A stretch of DNA of 64,000 nucleotides from JAIVJG01 sp964236735. GTDB lineage: Bacteria; Acidobacteriota; Blastocatellia; Pyrinomonadales; Pyrinomonadaceae. Both the position numbers and the translations under genes were made by a program. The notes under the pieces were generated by a model. The model was not told where the DNA came from, did not search any database, and worked only from the letters and a program-made list of their open reading frames with translations. The stretch is taken from positions 1 to 64,000 of the forward strand of contig CAXSFM010000011.1 in NCBI GenBank assembly GCA_964236735.1, written 5' to 3'. Positions 9,040 through 17,231 of the stretch are shown piece by piece (the stretch's first letter is position 1; each line of letters starts with the position of its first letter).

Positions 9040-9113
9040 AAATCGGAGCGCAAACAATTTTGCCTTTCGCTATTCATCTGAGAAGATTTACTAATTGAAC
9101 GGAGTTACAGAAA

Positions 9114-9299
9114 ATGCCTAATCCAAAACGAAGACATTCAAAAGCCAGAACCGGGAAACGCCGCGCGCATGATGCGTTGCGTGCGCCGCAGACGATGCTC
9201 TGCCCGAACTGCCAGGAGCCGCGTATGCCGCACCGCGTCTGTCCGAAGTGCGGCCATTACAAAGGCCGCGAAGTGGTGAGAGTCGAACAGGATTCGTAA
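9114..9299 (+). CDS. rpmF: 50S ribosomal protein L32
   Basis: Small, very basic ribosomal protein of 61 residues starting MPNPKRRHSKARTGKRRAHD. Cys30, Cys33, Cys43 and Cys46 (LCPNC, VCPKC) form a zinc ribbon, so this is the zinc-binding form of L32. The yceD-rpmF-plsX order is conserved in many bacteria and ties ribosome and phospholipid synthesis together. The ATG has ACGGAG about 9 bases upstream. The 74-base gap after yceD holds no terminator that I can see. Confidence 0.97.
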   Translation: MPNPKRRHSKARTGKRRAHDALRAPQTMLCPNCQEPRMPHRVCPKCGHYKGREVVRVEQDS

Positions 9300-9342
9300 G
9301 CGGCACGCGCTCCGGGTTAATTAATTCGCGGCGCACTCGTTG

Positions 9343-10410
9343 ATGAAAAACCTAGCACGGCAACTGACGGGCAAAGTGGTGGTTGACGCGATGGGCAGCG
9401 ACCACGCGCCGCATCCTGAAATTGACGGGGCGCTCGCGGCGGCGCGCGATTTGGGTGTCAGCGTCATTCTCGTCGGCCAACCCGAAGTGGTCTTGCCGGA
9501 ACTCCGTCGCTGTGGCTGGCGCAAGCAGGGCGACAAGGGCATCGAGTTCGTCGAGGCGGCGGAAGTCGTCGGCATGGGCGAGCCGGTCGCGACGGCTGTC
9601 AGGCGCAAAAAGAAAAGTTCTTTGAGAATCGGCGCGCGCCTCGTCGCGGATGGGCACGCCGATGGTTTCGTCTCAGCCGGAAATACGGGCGCGGCGATGG
9701 CGACGGCGAAGATGGTCATCGGGATGCTTCCCGGCGTTGACCGTCCCGCGCTTGCCGCACAGGTTCCGACGAAATCCGGCAGGCCGACTTTGCTGCTCGA
9801 CGTGGGCGCGAACAGCGAGTGCAAGGCGCTGCATCTGGCGCAGTTTGCTATCATGGGCGACGCTTATTCGCGCGCCGTGCTCGGAGTGCAGAGGCCGTCC
9901 GTCGGTTTGATGAGCATCGGTGAAGAGGAAGCGAAGGGCAACGATCTGACGAAGGAAGCATTTCCTTTGATGCGTGACTTGACGAGTTTGAACTTCGTCG
10001 GCAACGTCGAGGGACGCGACGTTTTCACCGGCTCGGTGGACGTGATCGTGACGGACGGCTTTACCGGCAACGTCATGCTCAAACTGTCGGAAGGATTGCA
10101 GGACGCGGTCATCTCTTTGATTAAACGCGAACTGAGCGCGTCTGTAATTACGAAGACGGGCGCGATGCTGGCGCGTCCCGCTTTTCAGAATTTGAAAAAG
10201 CGGCTCGACTATTCGGAACACGGCGGCGCGCCACTGCTCGGCGTGAGGCGCATCGTCGTCGTCGGTCACGGCAGCTCCAACGCGCGCGCGATACGAAATG
10301 CCATCCGTAACGTCAAAGAGTTTTCCGAACGGGGCGCGCTTGAGCGAATCGAGCGCGGCATCGCTTTAACCAACGCGATGGAATATGAAGCCTTGCAAGT
10401 TGAAGTTTAA
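9343..10410 (+). CDS. plsX: phosphate acyltransferase PlsX
   Basis: Converts acyl-ACP to acyl-phosphate for phosphatidic acid synthesis and acts peripherally at the membrane. 355 residues from the ATG at 9343; a TTG directly before it is a less likely start. Family motifs are VVVDAMGSDHAPHPEIDGA near the N-terminus, DGFVSAGNTGAAMA, LLLDVGANSECKALHL, VDVIVTDGFTGNVMLK and EHGGAPLLGVRRIVVVGHGSSNARAI. The length is slightly above the usual 330-345. It lies between rpmF and fabH as expected, with gaps of 43 and 36 bases. Confidence 0.95.
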   Translation: MKNLARQLTGKVVVDAMGSDHAPHPEIDGALAAARDLGVSVILVGQPEVVLPELRRCGWRKQGDKGIEFVEAAEVVGMGEPVATAVRRKKKSSLRIGARLVADGHADGFVSAGNTGAAMATAKMVIGMLPGVDRPALAAQVPTKSGRPTLLLDVGANSECKALHLAQFAIMGDAYSRAVLGVQRPSVGLMSIGEEEAKGNDLTKEAFPLMRDLTSLNFVGNVEGRDVFTGSVDVIVTDGFTGNVMLKLSEGLQDAVISLIKRELSASVITKTGAMLARPAFQNLKKRLDYSEHGGAPLLGVRRIVVVGHGSSNARAIRNAIRNVKEFSERGALERIERGIALTNAMEYEALQVEV

Positions 10411-10446
10411 TCGCCGGACAGTCTGGCTGGAAGGCAAGCGAGTTTG

Positions 10447-11436
10447 ATGACCACTATGAACGCGGCGATTTTAGGAATGGGACGCGCATACCCGGAAGGC
10501 ATTCTCACGAACGCCGATCTGGAAAAGCTCGTCGAGACTTCAGACGACTGGATCACTTCGCGCACCGGCATCAAACAACGCCACAAGGCCGCCGATCACG
10601 AATACACTTCGCAGTTCGCGGTCACGGCCTCGCGCCAGGCCATCGAACGCGCGCGCATAGACCCTTCGGAAATCGGCTTGCTCATTTGCGCGACCGTCAC
10701 GCCCGATCAAATTCTTCCCTCGACAGGCTGCCTGATTCAGGCTGAGCTTGGCGCGCATCGTGCCGCCGCGTTTGACTTAGCCGCCGCGTGCTCCGGTTTT
10801 CTCTACGGCCTGACGCTCGCCAACCAGATGATCCGCTCCGGCCAGACACGATACGCGCTCATCGTCGGGGCTGAAGTGTTGACGCGCTACGTTGACTACA
10901 AAGATCGCGGGACGTGCGTGATTTTCGGCGACGGCGCGGGCGCGGCTGTGCTGGGCGCGGTCGAAGGCGAAGGACGCGGCATTTTGTCAACGCGCATTTA
11001 TTCGGACGGGCGTTACGCCGAGCAATTATTTTCTCCCGGCGGCGGCACGCGCATCAAGCCGACCACCGAGACGCTCGCCGACGGTCTTCATTTTTTCAAG
11101 ATGCGCGGCAACGAGTTGTTCAAAGTCGCGGTGCGCTCGATGGCGGAAGTCTCGCGCGAGGTACTGACGGATGCGGGCTACACGGCTAACGACGTGAAAC
11201 TCTTTATTCCGCATCAAGCAAATCAACGTATTACGGACGCGGTGGCCGACAAGTTGAATGTGGAGGGCGCGCGCGTCTATTCAAACATCGAGATGCACGG
11301 CAACACCTCGTCGGCTTCGATTCCGATTGCGCTCGACGAATGTATCGAGAGCGGCAAAGTGAGCGAGGGCGATCTCGTGCTGCTGGCATCATTCGGCGGC
11401 GGCGTCACTTGGGGCGCGGTGCTGATGCGCTGGTAA
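10447..11436 (+). CDS. fabH: 3-oxoacyl-ACP synthase III
   Basis: Starts fatty-acid chains by condensing acyl-CoA with malonyl-ACP. 329 residues from the ATG at 10447; a TTG just before it and an ATG three codons later are alternatives. Active-site Cys115 is in LAAACSGFLYGL, the catalytic His in LFIPHQANQRI and the Asn in MHGNTSSASIP, the complete KAS III Cys-His-Asn triad. It ends LASFGGGVTWGAVLMRW. The stop is 5 bases before fabD. Primer preference (acetyl or branched) cannot be read from this. Confidence 0.96.
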   Translation: MTTMNAAILGMGRAYPEGILTNADLEKLVETSDDWITSRTGIKQRHKAADHEYTSQFAVTASRQAIERARIDPSEIGLLICATVTPDQILPSTGCLIQAELGAHRAAAFDLAAACSGFLYGLTLANQMIRSGQTRYALIVGAEVLTRYVDYKDRGTCVIFGDGAGAAVLGAVEGEGRGILSTRIYSDGRYAEQLFSPGGGTRIKPTTETLADGLHFFKMRGNELFKVAVRSMAEVSREVLTDAGYTANDVKLFIPHQANQRITDAVADKLNVEGARVYSNIEMHGNTSSASIPIALDECIESGKVSEGDLVLLASFGGGVTWGAVLMRW

Positions 11437-11441
11437 AGAAT

Positions 11442-12422
11442 ATGCCTTCGCGTCTCGCATACATTTTCCCCGGACAGGGTTCGCAGAGTCCCGGCATGGG
11501 GCGCGACTTGTCGGAAAATTTTCCGGCAGCCAGAGAGGTCTTTGAAGAAGCTGATGAGGCTCTGGGTTTCTCGCTGTCACGTCTCTGTTTCGAGGGAACG
11601 GCGGAGCAGTTGGGGTTGACCGAGAATACTCAGCCGGTGATTCTCACGGTCTCAGTTGCAGCGTGGCGCGCGCTTGCGTCGGAAGGTTTTCCGCAGGCGG
11701 ATTTCGTGGCGGGGCACAGTCTCGGCGAATATTCTGCGCTCGTGGCAGCCGGCGCTTTGACGCTCACGCAGGCTGTTCGCATCGTCCGCGCGCGTGGCCG
11801 CTACATGCAGGAGGCCGTGCCTGTAGGCGTGGGCGCGATGGCGGCGATTCTCGGCGCGGACTTGCAGGCGGTAGAGACCGCTTGCCGCGAAGCGCAGCAG
11901 GATGAGGTGTGCAGCCCCGCAAACATCAACTCGCCCGGCCAGATTGTGATTGCGGGCAATGCGGCGGCAGTTGACAGAGCTTGCGTAATTTTGAAAGAGC
12001 GCGGGGCGAAACGCGCCTTGCTTCTGAAAGTCAGCGCGCCATTCCATTGCGCTTTGATGCAACCGGCGCAGGATCGTCTGGCGAAAGATTTGGAAGGCAT
12101 CGAGTTCAGTGACTTGCGCGTGCCGCTCGTGACGAACGTTGACGCCGTCGTCGTGCGAAAGGGAATTGATGCGCGCGACGCTCTCGTCAGACAGGTTTCA
12201 TCGCCGGTGCGCTGGCGCGAGACTATCGAGTTGCTGTCGCGCGAAGAAAACGTCACGACGTTCATCGAAGTCGGGACTGGTAAAGTCCTCTCAGGTTTGG
12301 TCAGGCAGACGACGCCGGACGCGCGTTGCATGAATGTCGAGGACGGCGCAAGTCTCGAAGTGGCGCGCTCGTCGCTTGCGGAGATACGAAAGATAAGTGA
12401 GCATACGGCGGGCGGGAATTAA
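11442..12422 (+). CDS. fabD: malonyl-CoA:ACP transacylase
   Basis: Loads malonyl groups from CoA onto ACP. 326 residues with GQGSQ at 11-15, the nucleophile Ser93 in GHSLGEYSAL, and APFHCALMQPA containing the catalytic His. The frame is open upstream to 11340, but that stretch lies inside fabH, so the ATG at 11442 (MPSRLAYIFPGQGSQ) is the start. An 89-base gap follows before acpP, where many bacteria have fabG; no fabG is present. Confidence 0.95.
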   Translation: MPSRLAYIFPGQGSQSPGMGRDLSENFPAAREVFEEADEALGFSLSRLCFEGTAEQLGLTENTQPVILTVSVAAWRALASEGFPQADFVAGHSLGEYSALVAAGALTLTQAVRIVRARGRYMQEAVPVGVGAMAAILGADLQAVETACREAQQDEVCSPANINSPGQIVIAGNAAAVDRACVILKERGAKRALLLKVSAPFHCALMQPAQDRLAKDLEGIEFSDLRVPLVTNVDAVVVRKGIDARDALVRQVSSPVRWRETIELLSREENVTTFIEVGTGKVLSGLVRQTTPDARCMNVEDGASLEVARSSLAEIRKISEHTAGGN

Positions 12423-12511
12423 CTTTGCCTTTGTGCTGTGATAAAGACAGCAACATGCGCGAACAGATGTTTTAAGTTTTTCCACTTTTTGACAGTAGAG
12501 GAGCAGGAATA

Positions 12512-12754
12512 ATGGCCGATCAAGAGATCGAAAGTAAAGTCAAGCAGATCATCATTGACGAACTCGGCGTGGACGAAAACGAAGTCACGCCTAACGCGCG
12601 CTTCATTGACGACCTCGGAGCGGATTCGCTCGATACGGTTGAACTCGTGATGCGGTTTGAGGAAGAGTTCGGCATTGAAATCCCGGATGAGGATGCTGAA
12701 AAAATTCAGAGCGTGCGCGACGCTTACACTTACATAGATCAGCACAAGAAATAA
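12512..12754 (+). CDS. acpP: acyl carrier protein
   Basis: 80-residue acidic carrier. Ser39 in DDLGADSLDTVEL is the 4'-phosphopantetheine attachment site. The sequence is close to canonical bacterial AcpP throughout (VKQIIIDELGVDENEV, EEEFGIEIPDEDAEKI). The ATG has a strong GAGGAG site about 8 bases upstream, suited to the high expression expected for ACP. It lies between fabD and fabF. Confidence 0.97.
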   Translation: MADQEIESKVKQIIIDELGVDENEVTPNARFIDDLGADSLDTVELVMRFEEEFGIEIPDEDAEKIQSVRDAYTYIDQHKK

Positions 12755-12939
12755 CTTGTCGAGCGGCGGCGTGCGATGAGCGTCGCTTTCAGTTTCGCAC
12801 GTCCGGCATTGCGTAACACGCATTGTTTAGACGGCGCGCGTCGTCGCTGGCTATCTGCGTCGTTCGGTTGACCTGTGACAGTTATAGTTGGTCAGCCGTG
12901 CCGTTCGTTGAATTACTTTTAGGCGAAGGAGCATTTATC

Positions 12940-14187
12940 TTGAAACGTCGCGTTGTTGTGACAGGTCTCGGACTTGTGACTCCATGTGGAAACACGGTCG
13001 CAGACACTTGGGACGCCCTCATGCACGGGCGTAGCGGCGTTGGCTATCTCACCAAATTCGACACCGAAAAGTTCTCCGTCAAGATCGGGGCGGAAGTCAA
13101 AGACTTCGACCCGCTCAAGTTCATCGAGAAAAAAGAAGCGCGCAAGATGGGTTCGTTTATTCATTACGCCGTCGCCGCTTCCGACGAGGCGCTCGCCGAC
13201 AGCGGCCTCAAGGTGACGGATGAGATAGCCGAGAGCGTCGGAACTTACATCAGCAGCGGCATCGGCGACTTCTGGGCTATCGAGCGCGAGCACTCGAAAC
13301 TTCTTAACGAAGGGCCGCACCGCGTCTCGCCGTTTTTTATTCCTTCGGCCATCGTCAATCTCGCCGCCGGCCAGGTCTCGATTCGCCATCATGCGAAAGG
13401 GCCGAACTCCGCGACGGCGACGGCCTGTGCTGCCGGCGCGCACGCCATCGGCGACAGTTACAAAATTATCCAGCGCGGCGACGCAGACGTGATGATTTGC
13501 GGCGGCGCGGAGTCGGCTATCACGCCGATGAGCGTGGCCGGATTCGCCGCGATGCGCGCCCTTTCGACGAATAACGACGACCCGCAGCACGCCTCTCGCC
13601 CGTTCGAGCGCGACCGCGACGGCTTCGTTATCGGCGAAGGCGCGGGACTGCTCGTCCTCGAAGAACTGGAGTTCGCGAAAGCGCGCGGCGCGCACATCTA
13701 CGCCGAGATCGTCGGCTACGGCATGACCGCCGACGCCTTCCACATCACGATGCCCGACGAGACCGCCTCCGGCGCAGTGCGCGCAATGAGCATCGCCATC
13801 AAGGACGCGGGCGTCGAGCCTGATGTCATTGGCTATCTCAACGCGCATGGCACTTCGACGCCTTACAACGACAAGTTCGAGACGCTCGCGATCAAGAAAA
13901 CTTTCGGCGAACACGCATACAAGTTAGCCGTCAGTTCGACCAAATCCATGACCGGCCATCTGCTCGGAGCGGCTGGCGGCATCGAAGCCGTCTTCTCTGT
14001 GCTGGCAATCAAAAAAGGGAAACTGCCTCCCACGATCAACTACTTCAACGCAGACCCCGAATGCGATCTCGATTACGTGCCGAACGAGCCGCGAGAAGCG
14101 AGCGTCAACTATGCGCTCTCCAACAGTTTCGGCTTCGGCGGCACAAACGCGACCCTTCTCTTCAAACGCTACGAGGAAGAAAAATAG
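12940..14187 (+). CDS. fabF: 3-oxoacyl-ACP synthase II
   Basis: Elongating condensing enzyme of type II fatty-acid synthesis. From the TTG at 12940, preceded by GAAGGAG, the protein is 415 residues, close to the usual 412. Cys163 in ATACAAGAHAIG is the nucleophile; NAHGTSTPYND and STKSMTGHLLGAAGG provide the two His residues. It ends SFGFGGTNATLLFKRY. The frame is open upstream to 12823, but the translation there is not KAS-like. The 185-base space after acpP is long for an operon and could hold a secondary promoter, though I found no convincing one. Confidence 0.95.
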   Translation: MKRRVVVTGLGLVTPCGNTVADTWDALMHGRSGVGYLTKFDTEKFSVKIGAEVKDFDPLKFIEKKEARKMGSFIHYAVAASDEALADSGLKVTDEIAESVGTYISSGIGDFWAIEREHSKLLNEGPHRVSPFFIPSAIVNLAAGQVSIRHHAKGPNSATATACAAGAHAIGDSYKIIQRGDADVMICGGAESAITPMSVAGFAAMRALSTNNDDPQHASRPFERDRDGFVIGEGAGLLVLEELEFAKARGAHIYAEIVGYGMTADAFHITMPDETASGAVRAMSIAIKDAGVEPDVIGYLNAHGTSTPYNDKFETLAIKKTFGEHAYKLAVSSTKSMTGHLLGAAGGIEAVFSVLAIKKGKLPPTINYFNADPECDLDYVPNEPREASVNYALSNSFGFGGTNATLLFKRYEEEK

Positions 14188-14270
14188 TAGTCAGTAGTCA
14201 GTAGTCGGTAGCCAGCATGAAAGACAAATGCTCTGCTACTGGCTACTGGCTACTGACTACTGGCTACTGG
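14188..14270. repeat. heptamer tandem repeats in inverted arms (locus A)
   Basis: Left arm 14188-14215: four 7-bp units, TAGTCAG, TAGTCAG, TAGTCGG, TAGCCAG. Right arm 14236-14270: five units CTACTGG, CTACTGG, CTACTGA, CTACTGG, CTACTGG. The right arm is the approximate reverse complement of the left, so the RNA could fold into a long hairpin with a 20-base loop. The repeat begins on the base after the fabF stop and ends 3 bases before the etfB ATG. It resembles short tandemly repeated repetitive (STRR) heptamers known from cyanobacteria. Confidence 0.85.
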
Positions 14271-14273
14271 CTT

Positions 14274-15050
14274 ATGAAAATCATCGTTTTAATGAAGCAG
14301 GTTGGTAACAAGGACGCGATCCTGCGTATCAACAAGGACGCGACGTGGATTGAAGAGGGTGACCTTTCTTTCGAGGTCAACGAGTCCGACGGGTATGCGC
14401 TCGAAGAGTCTCTACGTCTCAAAGAGAAGCATGGCGGCGAAGTCGTCGTCTGTTCGATGGGGCCGCAACGGGTCAAGAGCGTGATTAAGGATGCGCTCGC
14501 GCGTGGTGCGGATCGCGCCATCCATATCGTCGGAGACAATCTGGCGCACATCGGCCCGTTTGCCTCCGCGAAAATTCTGGCCGTCGCCATCGGTGATGAA
14601 AAGCCGGATTTGGTTTTGACCGGTCTCCAATCCGACGACTACGGCTTCGCGCAGACCGGCGTCATTCTCGCAGAGCTTTTACAACTGCCGCACGCCACCA
14701 TCGTCATCGAAGTTGATGCGTCGGGCGAACGCCTGAGAGTTAAGCGCGAGTTGGAGAGCGGTTGGTATCAATGGTATTCGATGCCGACGCCCGCGCTGTT
14801 GACCATTCAATCCGGCATCAGCCAGATACGCTACGCGACGCTCAAAGGAATCATGGCGGCGAAGAAAAAAGAAATTAAGGAAGTGTCGCCCGACGCCGAA
14901 ATTTTGAGCGGCGCGACTCCGCACCAGCGCGTCACCAAAGTTTATTTTCCGCTCAAGACCAAGCAGACACAATTTCTCGGCAACGGCGACGCCAAAGCGG
15001 GCGCGATTCAGTTAGCAGAGAAACTTAAAACGGAAGCGCGCGTCATTTGA
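14274..15050 (+). CDS. etfB: electron transfer flavoprotein beta subunit
   Basis: Together with EtfA, carries electrons from acyl-CoA dehydrogenases to the respiratory chain; binds AMP. 258 residues from MKIIVLMKQVGNKD. Family features are DGYALEESLRLKEKHGGEV, LTGLQSDDYGFAQTGVILAELL and LESGWYQWYSMPTPALLTIQSG. The frame extends upstream into the heptamer repeat, producing a spurious repetitive N-terminus, so the ATG at 14274 is taken. That leaves the ribosome-binding region inside the repeat hairpin: no Shine-Dalgarno sequence is visible, which is odd and may affect expression. Confidence 0.93.
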   Translation: MKIIVLMKQVGNKDAILRINKDATWIEEGDLSFEVNESDGYALEESLRLKEKHGGEVVVCSMGPQRVKSVIKDALARGADRAIHIVGDNLAHIGPFASAKILAVAIGDEKPDLVLTGLQSDDYGFAQTGVILAELLQLPHATIVIEVDASGERLRVKRELESGWYQWYSMPTPALLTIQSGISQIRYATLKGIMAAKKKEIKEVSPDAEILSGATPHQRVTKVYFPLKTKQTQFLGNGDAKAGAIQLAEKLKTEARVI

Positions 15051-15089
15051 TCGTGAATATTCGCTACGAATCACTGACAAAATAATTTT

Positions 15090-16067
15090 ATGAGCAACGG
15101 GATATTGGTTTTCGTCGAGCATCGCGGGGGCGCATTCAGCAAAACTTCATTCGAGGCTGTCGCGGCGGCGCAAGCGTTGGGCGCGTCCTTGCAACAAAGC
15201 GTCACGGCTGTCGTCCTCTCAACCGATGCCGGACTCGCGCAGGAGATTGCGAATTATCAGTTGGCGAAAGTCATCTCGGCGGAAAATGCTTCGCTGGCTG
15301 AATACACGCCCGACGCCTATGCGCACGCGATGGAGCAAGTGGTGCGTGCGAACGACCCTTCATACGTCGTCATGTCGCACACTTATCTCGTGCGCGACTT
15401 CGCGCCGAAACTCGCCGCGCGTTTCAGCAAGGGCGTCATCAGCGACTGCATCCGCGCCGAAGTGTCGGACGGAAAAGTAACTTTCTCGCGCCGCATCTTT
15501 CTGGGAAAAATTGACGCTGATGTCGTCGCGGAAGGCGAGTCGCCGATCTTCGCGACGTTTCAATCCGGCGCATATCGCGCGGAGCAGGCGGAGAAAGCGG
15601 CGGGCGCAAGCGTCGAGTCAATGGCGGTTGAAGTCGGCGAGGTTCGGATGCAGCCGGAGCCTGCGTTCCAAGAGGTCAAGCAGGCGGTTGATTTGACGAA
15701 GGCGGATGTGATTATTGCCATCGGGCGCGGCATCAAGAGCGCGGAGAACATCGCGCTGGCGCAAGCTCTGGCGGACGCTTTGGGCGGAGACCTCGCGGCG
15801 TCGCGTCCAATCTGCGATGCGGGATGGCTGCCGATTGACAGGCAAATCGGTTCTTCGGGTCAGACCGTCGCGCCGAAACTCTACGTTGCGCTCGGCATCT
15901 CCGGCGCGATACAGCATCTCGTCGGGATGAAGAACGCGGGAACCATCGTCGCCGTCAACAAAGACCCGGAAGCGCCCATCTTCGACATCGCGGATTACGG
16001 CATCGTCGGCGATTTGTTCGATGTCGTGCCGGCGCTGACAGAGGAAGTTAAAAAGCTGCGCGGCTAA
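15090..16067 (+). CDS. etfA: electron transfer flavoprotein alpha subunit
   Basis: FAD-binding partner of EtfB. 325 residues. The C-terminal FAD domain contains the family signature in order: SRPICDAGWLPIDRQIG, SGQTVAPKLYVALGISGA, IQHLVGMKNAGTIVAVNKD and APIFDIADYGIVGDLF. The N-terminal half starts GILVFVEHRGGAF. It lies 39 bases after etfB and ends before a strong terminator. With the upstream thiolase and hydroxyacyl-CoA dehydrogenase it suggests fatty-acid oxidation. No ETF-quinone oxidoreductase is in the window. Confidence 0.95.
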   Translation: MSNGILVFVEHRGGAFSKTSFEAVAAAQALGASLQQSVTAVVLSTDAGLAQEIANYQLAKVISAENASLAEYTPDAYAHAMEQVVRANDPSYVVMSHTYLVRDFAPKLAARFSKGVISDCIRAEVSDGKVTFSRRIFLGKIDADVVAEGESPIFATFQSGAYRAEQAEKAAGASVESMAVEVGEVRMQPEPAFQEVKQAVDLTKADVIIAIGRGIKSAENIALAQALADALGGDLAASRPICDAGWLPIDRQIGSSGQTVAPKLYVALGISGAIQHLVGMKNAGTIVAVNKDPEAPIFDIADYGIVGDLFDVVPALTEEVKKLRG

Positions 16068-16099
16068 ACGTCAACAAAATTTCAACTGTAGATTTACGT

Positions 16100-16139
16100 G
16101 CGGGCGACGCTCATCAAGAGTTGTCGCCCGCCTTCTTTT
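16100..16139 (+). terminator. Rho-independent terminator after etfA
   Basis: Perfect 9-bp stem GCGGGCGAC (16100-16108) with GTCGCCCGC (16123-16131), 14-base loop, then CTTCTTTT. It ends the etfBA unit in the gap to the convergent SCO gene. There is no T-tract on the other strand, so it acts mainly on plus-strand transcripts. Confidence 0.82.
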
Positions 16140-16147
16140 GAAACCAG

Positions 16148-17104
16148 TTAAGGTGCGTTGCCGCCCGTCGCAGAGTCTTTCGTGATCAACTCGCGCAAGT
16201 CACGCAAAACCTCCTCCGGTTTCCAATCGTTGCCGTGATAGAGCTTGAACAGCTTTCCGTCTGGCGTGATGATGGCGGTGCGGAGCGAGTGGACGATTTG
16301 ATCTTTCTCAGTGTTGTAAGTGAGGCCGAAGAATTGCGCGAGTCGTTTGATTTCCCCTGCATCGCCGGTGGCGAATTCCCACGTCGCGAATTTCTCTTCG
16401 CTGTATTGCTCTGTGTGCGCCGCGCCGTAGCTGCGTAAAACTTTTGGCGTGTCGTAGGCGGGGTCGAGCGTGATGCTTAAGAGATGAATCTTCGCGGCGA
16501 GCGTCGTGTCTTTTACTACCTCGTGATTGATCTCGGCAAATTTCGTGCTGACCAGAGGGCAAAAATCAGGGAGCGGGCAGCGCGTGTAGATGAATGTGAT
16601 GAGCAGTGCGCGGCCTTTGTATTGGTCAAGCCGGATGTGTTTCTCGTCCTGATTGACGAGCGATGCGTCGGGAACATCCGCGCCCAACGCAGGCTCAAGC
16701 GAAATCGGGTCGGTCGCGCCATTTGAAGGCTTGGGCGTGCCCTTCGTGATGATTGGATTTTCGAGCCACACGCCTGAGTCCGCGACGACGAGAGTCGCCT
16801 GTATCTGATCACCGCTCTCGATAATTTTGAGCGCCTCATCATCTTTCAAAGTGAAGGACATCGCCATCGCTTCCATCAGACCCTCGACGGCTTCGTGGTC
16901 TATGAAGACCTGCGCGTGCGGGCGGTCAACCGAGACGACTTTGCCCTTCAACGTGTAATGCTTTCCCTCTTCCTTCGGCGGCGCGCAGGAAAAAAGAGAC
17001 AGGCACAGACAGAGCAACGCGAGAGAGCGGGCGCATCTGACGCTACAAATCGAAGCGCGCGACGTGAATTTGTACATGCGTTGGATTGTCCGACATGAAA
17101 GCAT
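16148..17104 (-). CDS. SCO-family copper lipoprotein with N-terminal CusF-like domain
   Basis: Predicted periplasmic, lipid-anchored copper chaperone for cytochrome oxidase assembly. A hydrophobic signal ends in the lipobox LFSC. The CusF-like stretch (GKVVSVDRPHAQVFIDHE, EAMAMSFTLKD) has the His/Met positions used for Cu(I). The SCO/thioredoxin-fold domain follows, with TRCPLPDFCP in place of the usual CPxxC(P) pair (five residues between the cysteines) and a conserved His further on in DQIVHSLRTAIITPDG. TTG 17113 and ATG 17077 are other possible starts; the latter leaves a tidy K/R-led signal peptide. It converges with etfA and is divergent from folD. No cytochrome oxidase genes are nearby. 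Confidence 0.85.
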   Translation of the reverse strand: MLSCRTIQRMYKFTSRASICSVRCARSLALLCLCLSLFSCAPPKEEGKHYTLKGKVVSVDRPHAQVFIDHEAVEGLMEAMAMSFTLKDDEALKIIESGDQIQATLVVADSGVWLENPIITKGTPKPSNGATDPISLEPALGADVPDASLVNQDEKHIRLDQYKGRALLITFIYTRCPLPDFCPLVSTKFAEINHEVVKDTTLAAKIHLLSITLDPAYDTPKVLRSYGAAHTEQYSEEKFATWEFATGDAGEIKRLAQFFGLTYNTEKDQIVHSLRTAIITPDGKLFKLYHGNDWKPEEVLRDLRELITKDSATGGNAP

Positions 17105-17231
17105 CGCTGGCAACTATCGAGCGTTCGCCGGACGCGCGAAACAAAACGCGGGCAGCGATGCGATGAATGTTTTTATCAATGCGGCAGTAAATGTTTGAGT
17201 TGAAATTGTGCTAGGATTCGCTTCATTCCAG

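Noticed and set aside
11340..11441. Upstream extension of fabD
   Set aside because: Lies inside fabH and translates to an Arg-rich stretch unlike FabD; ATG 11442 restores the normal N-terminus.
12755..12939. Promoter before fabF from TTGACC and TATAGT
   Set aside because: The boxes are only about 8-10 bases apart; no -35 at proper spacing.
12919..13914. 331-codon open frame antisense to fabF
   Set aside because: Composition of a shadow frame; fabF is fully supported by catalytic motifs.
14217..14273. Upstream extension of etfB
   Set aside because: Translates the heptamer repeat (Tyr/Trp/Thr/Gly repeats); MKIIVLMKQV at 14274 is the usual EtfB start.
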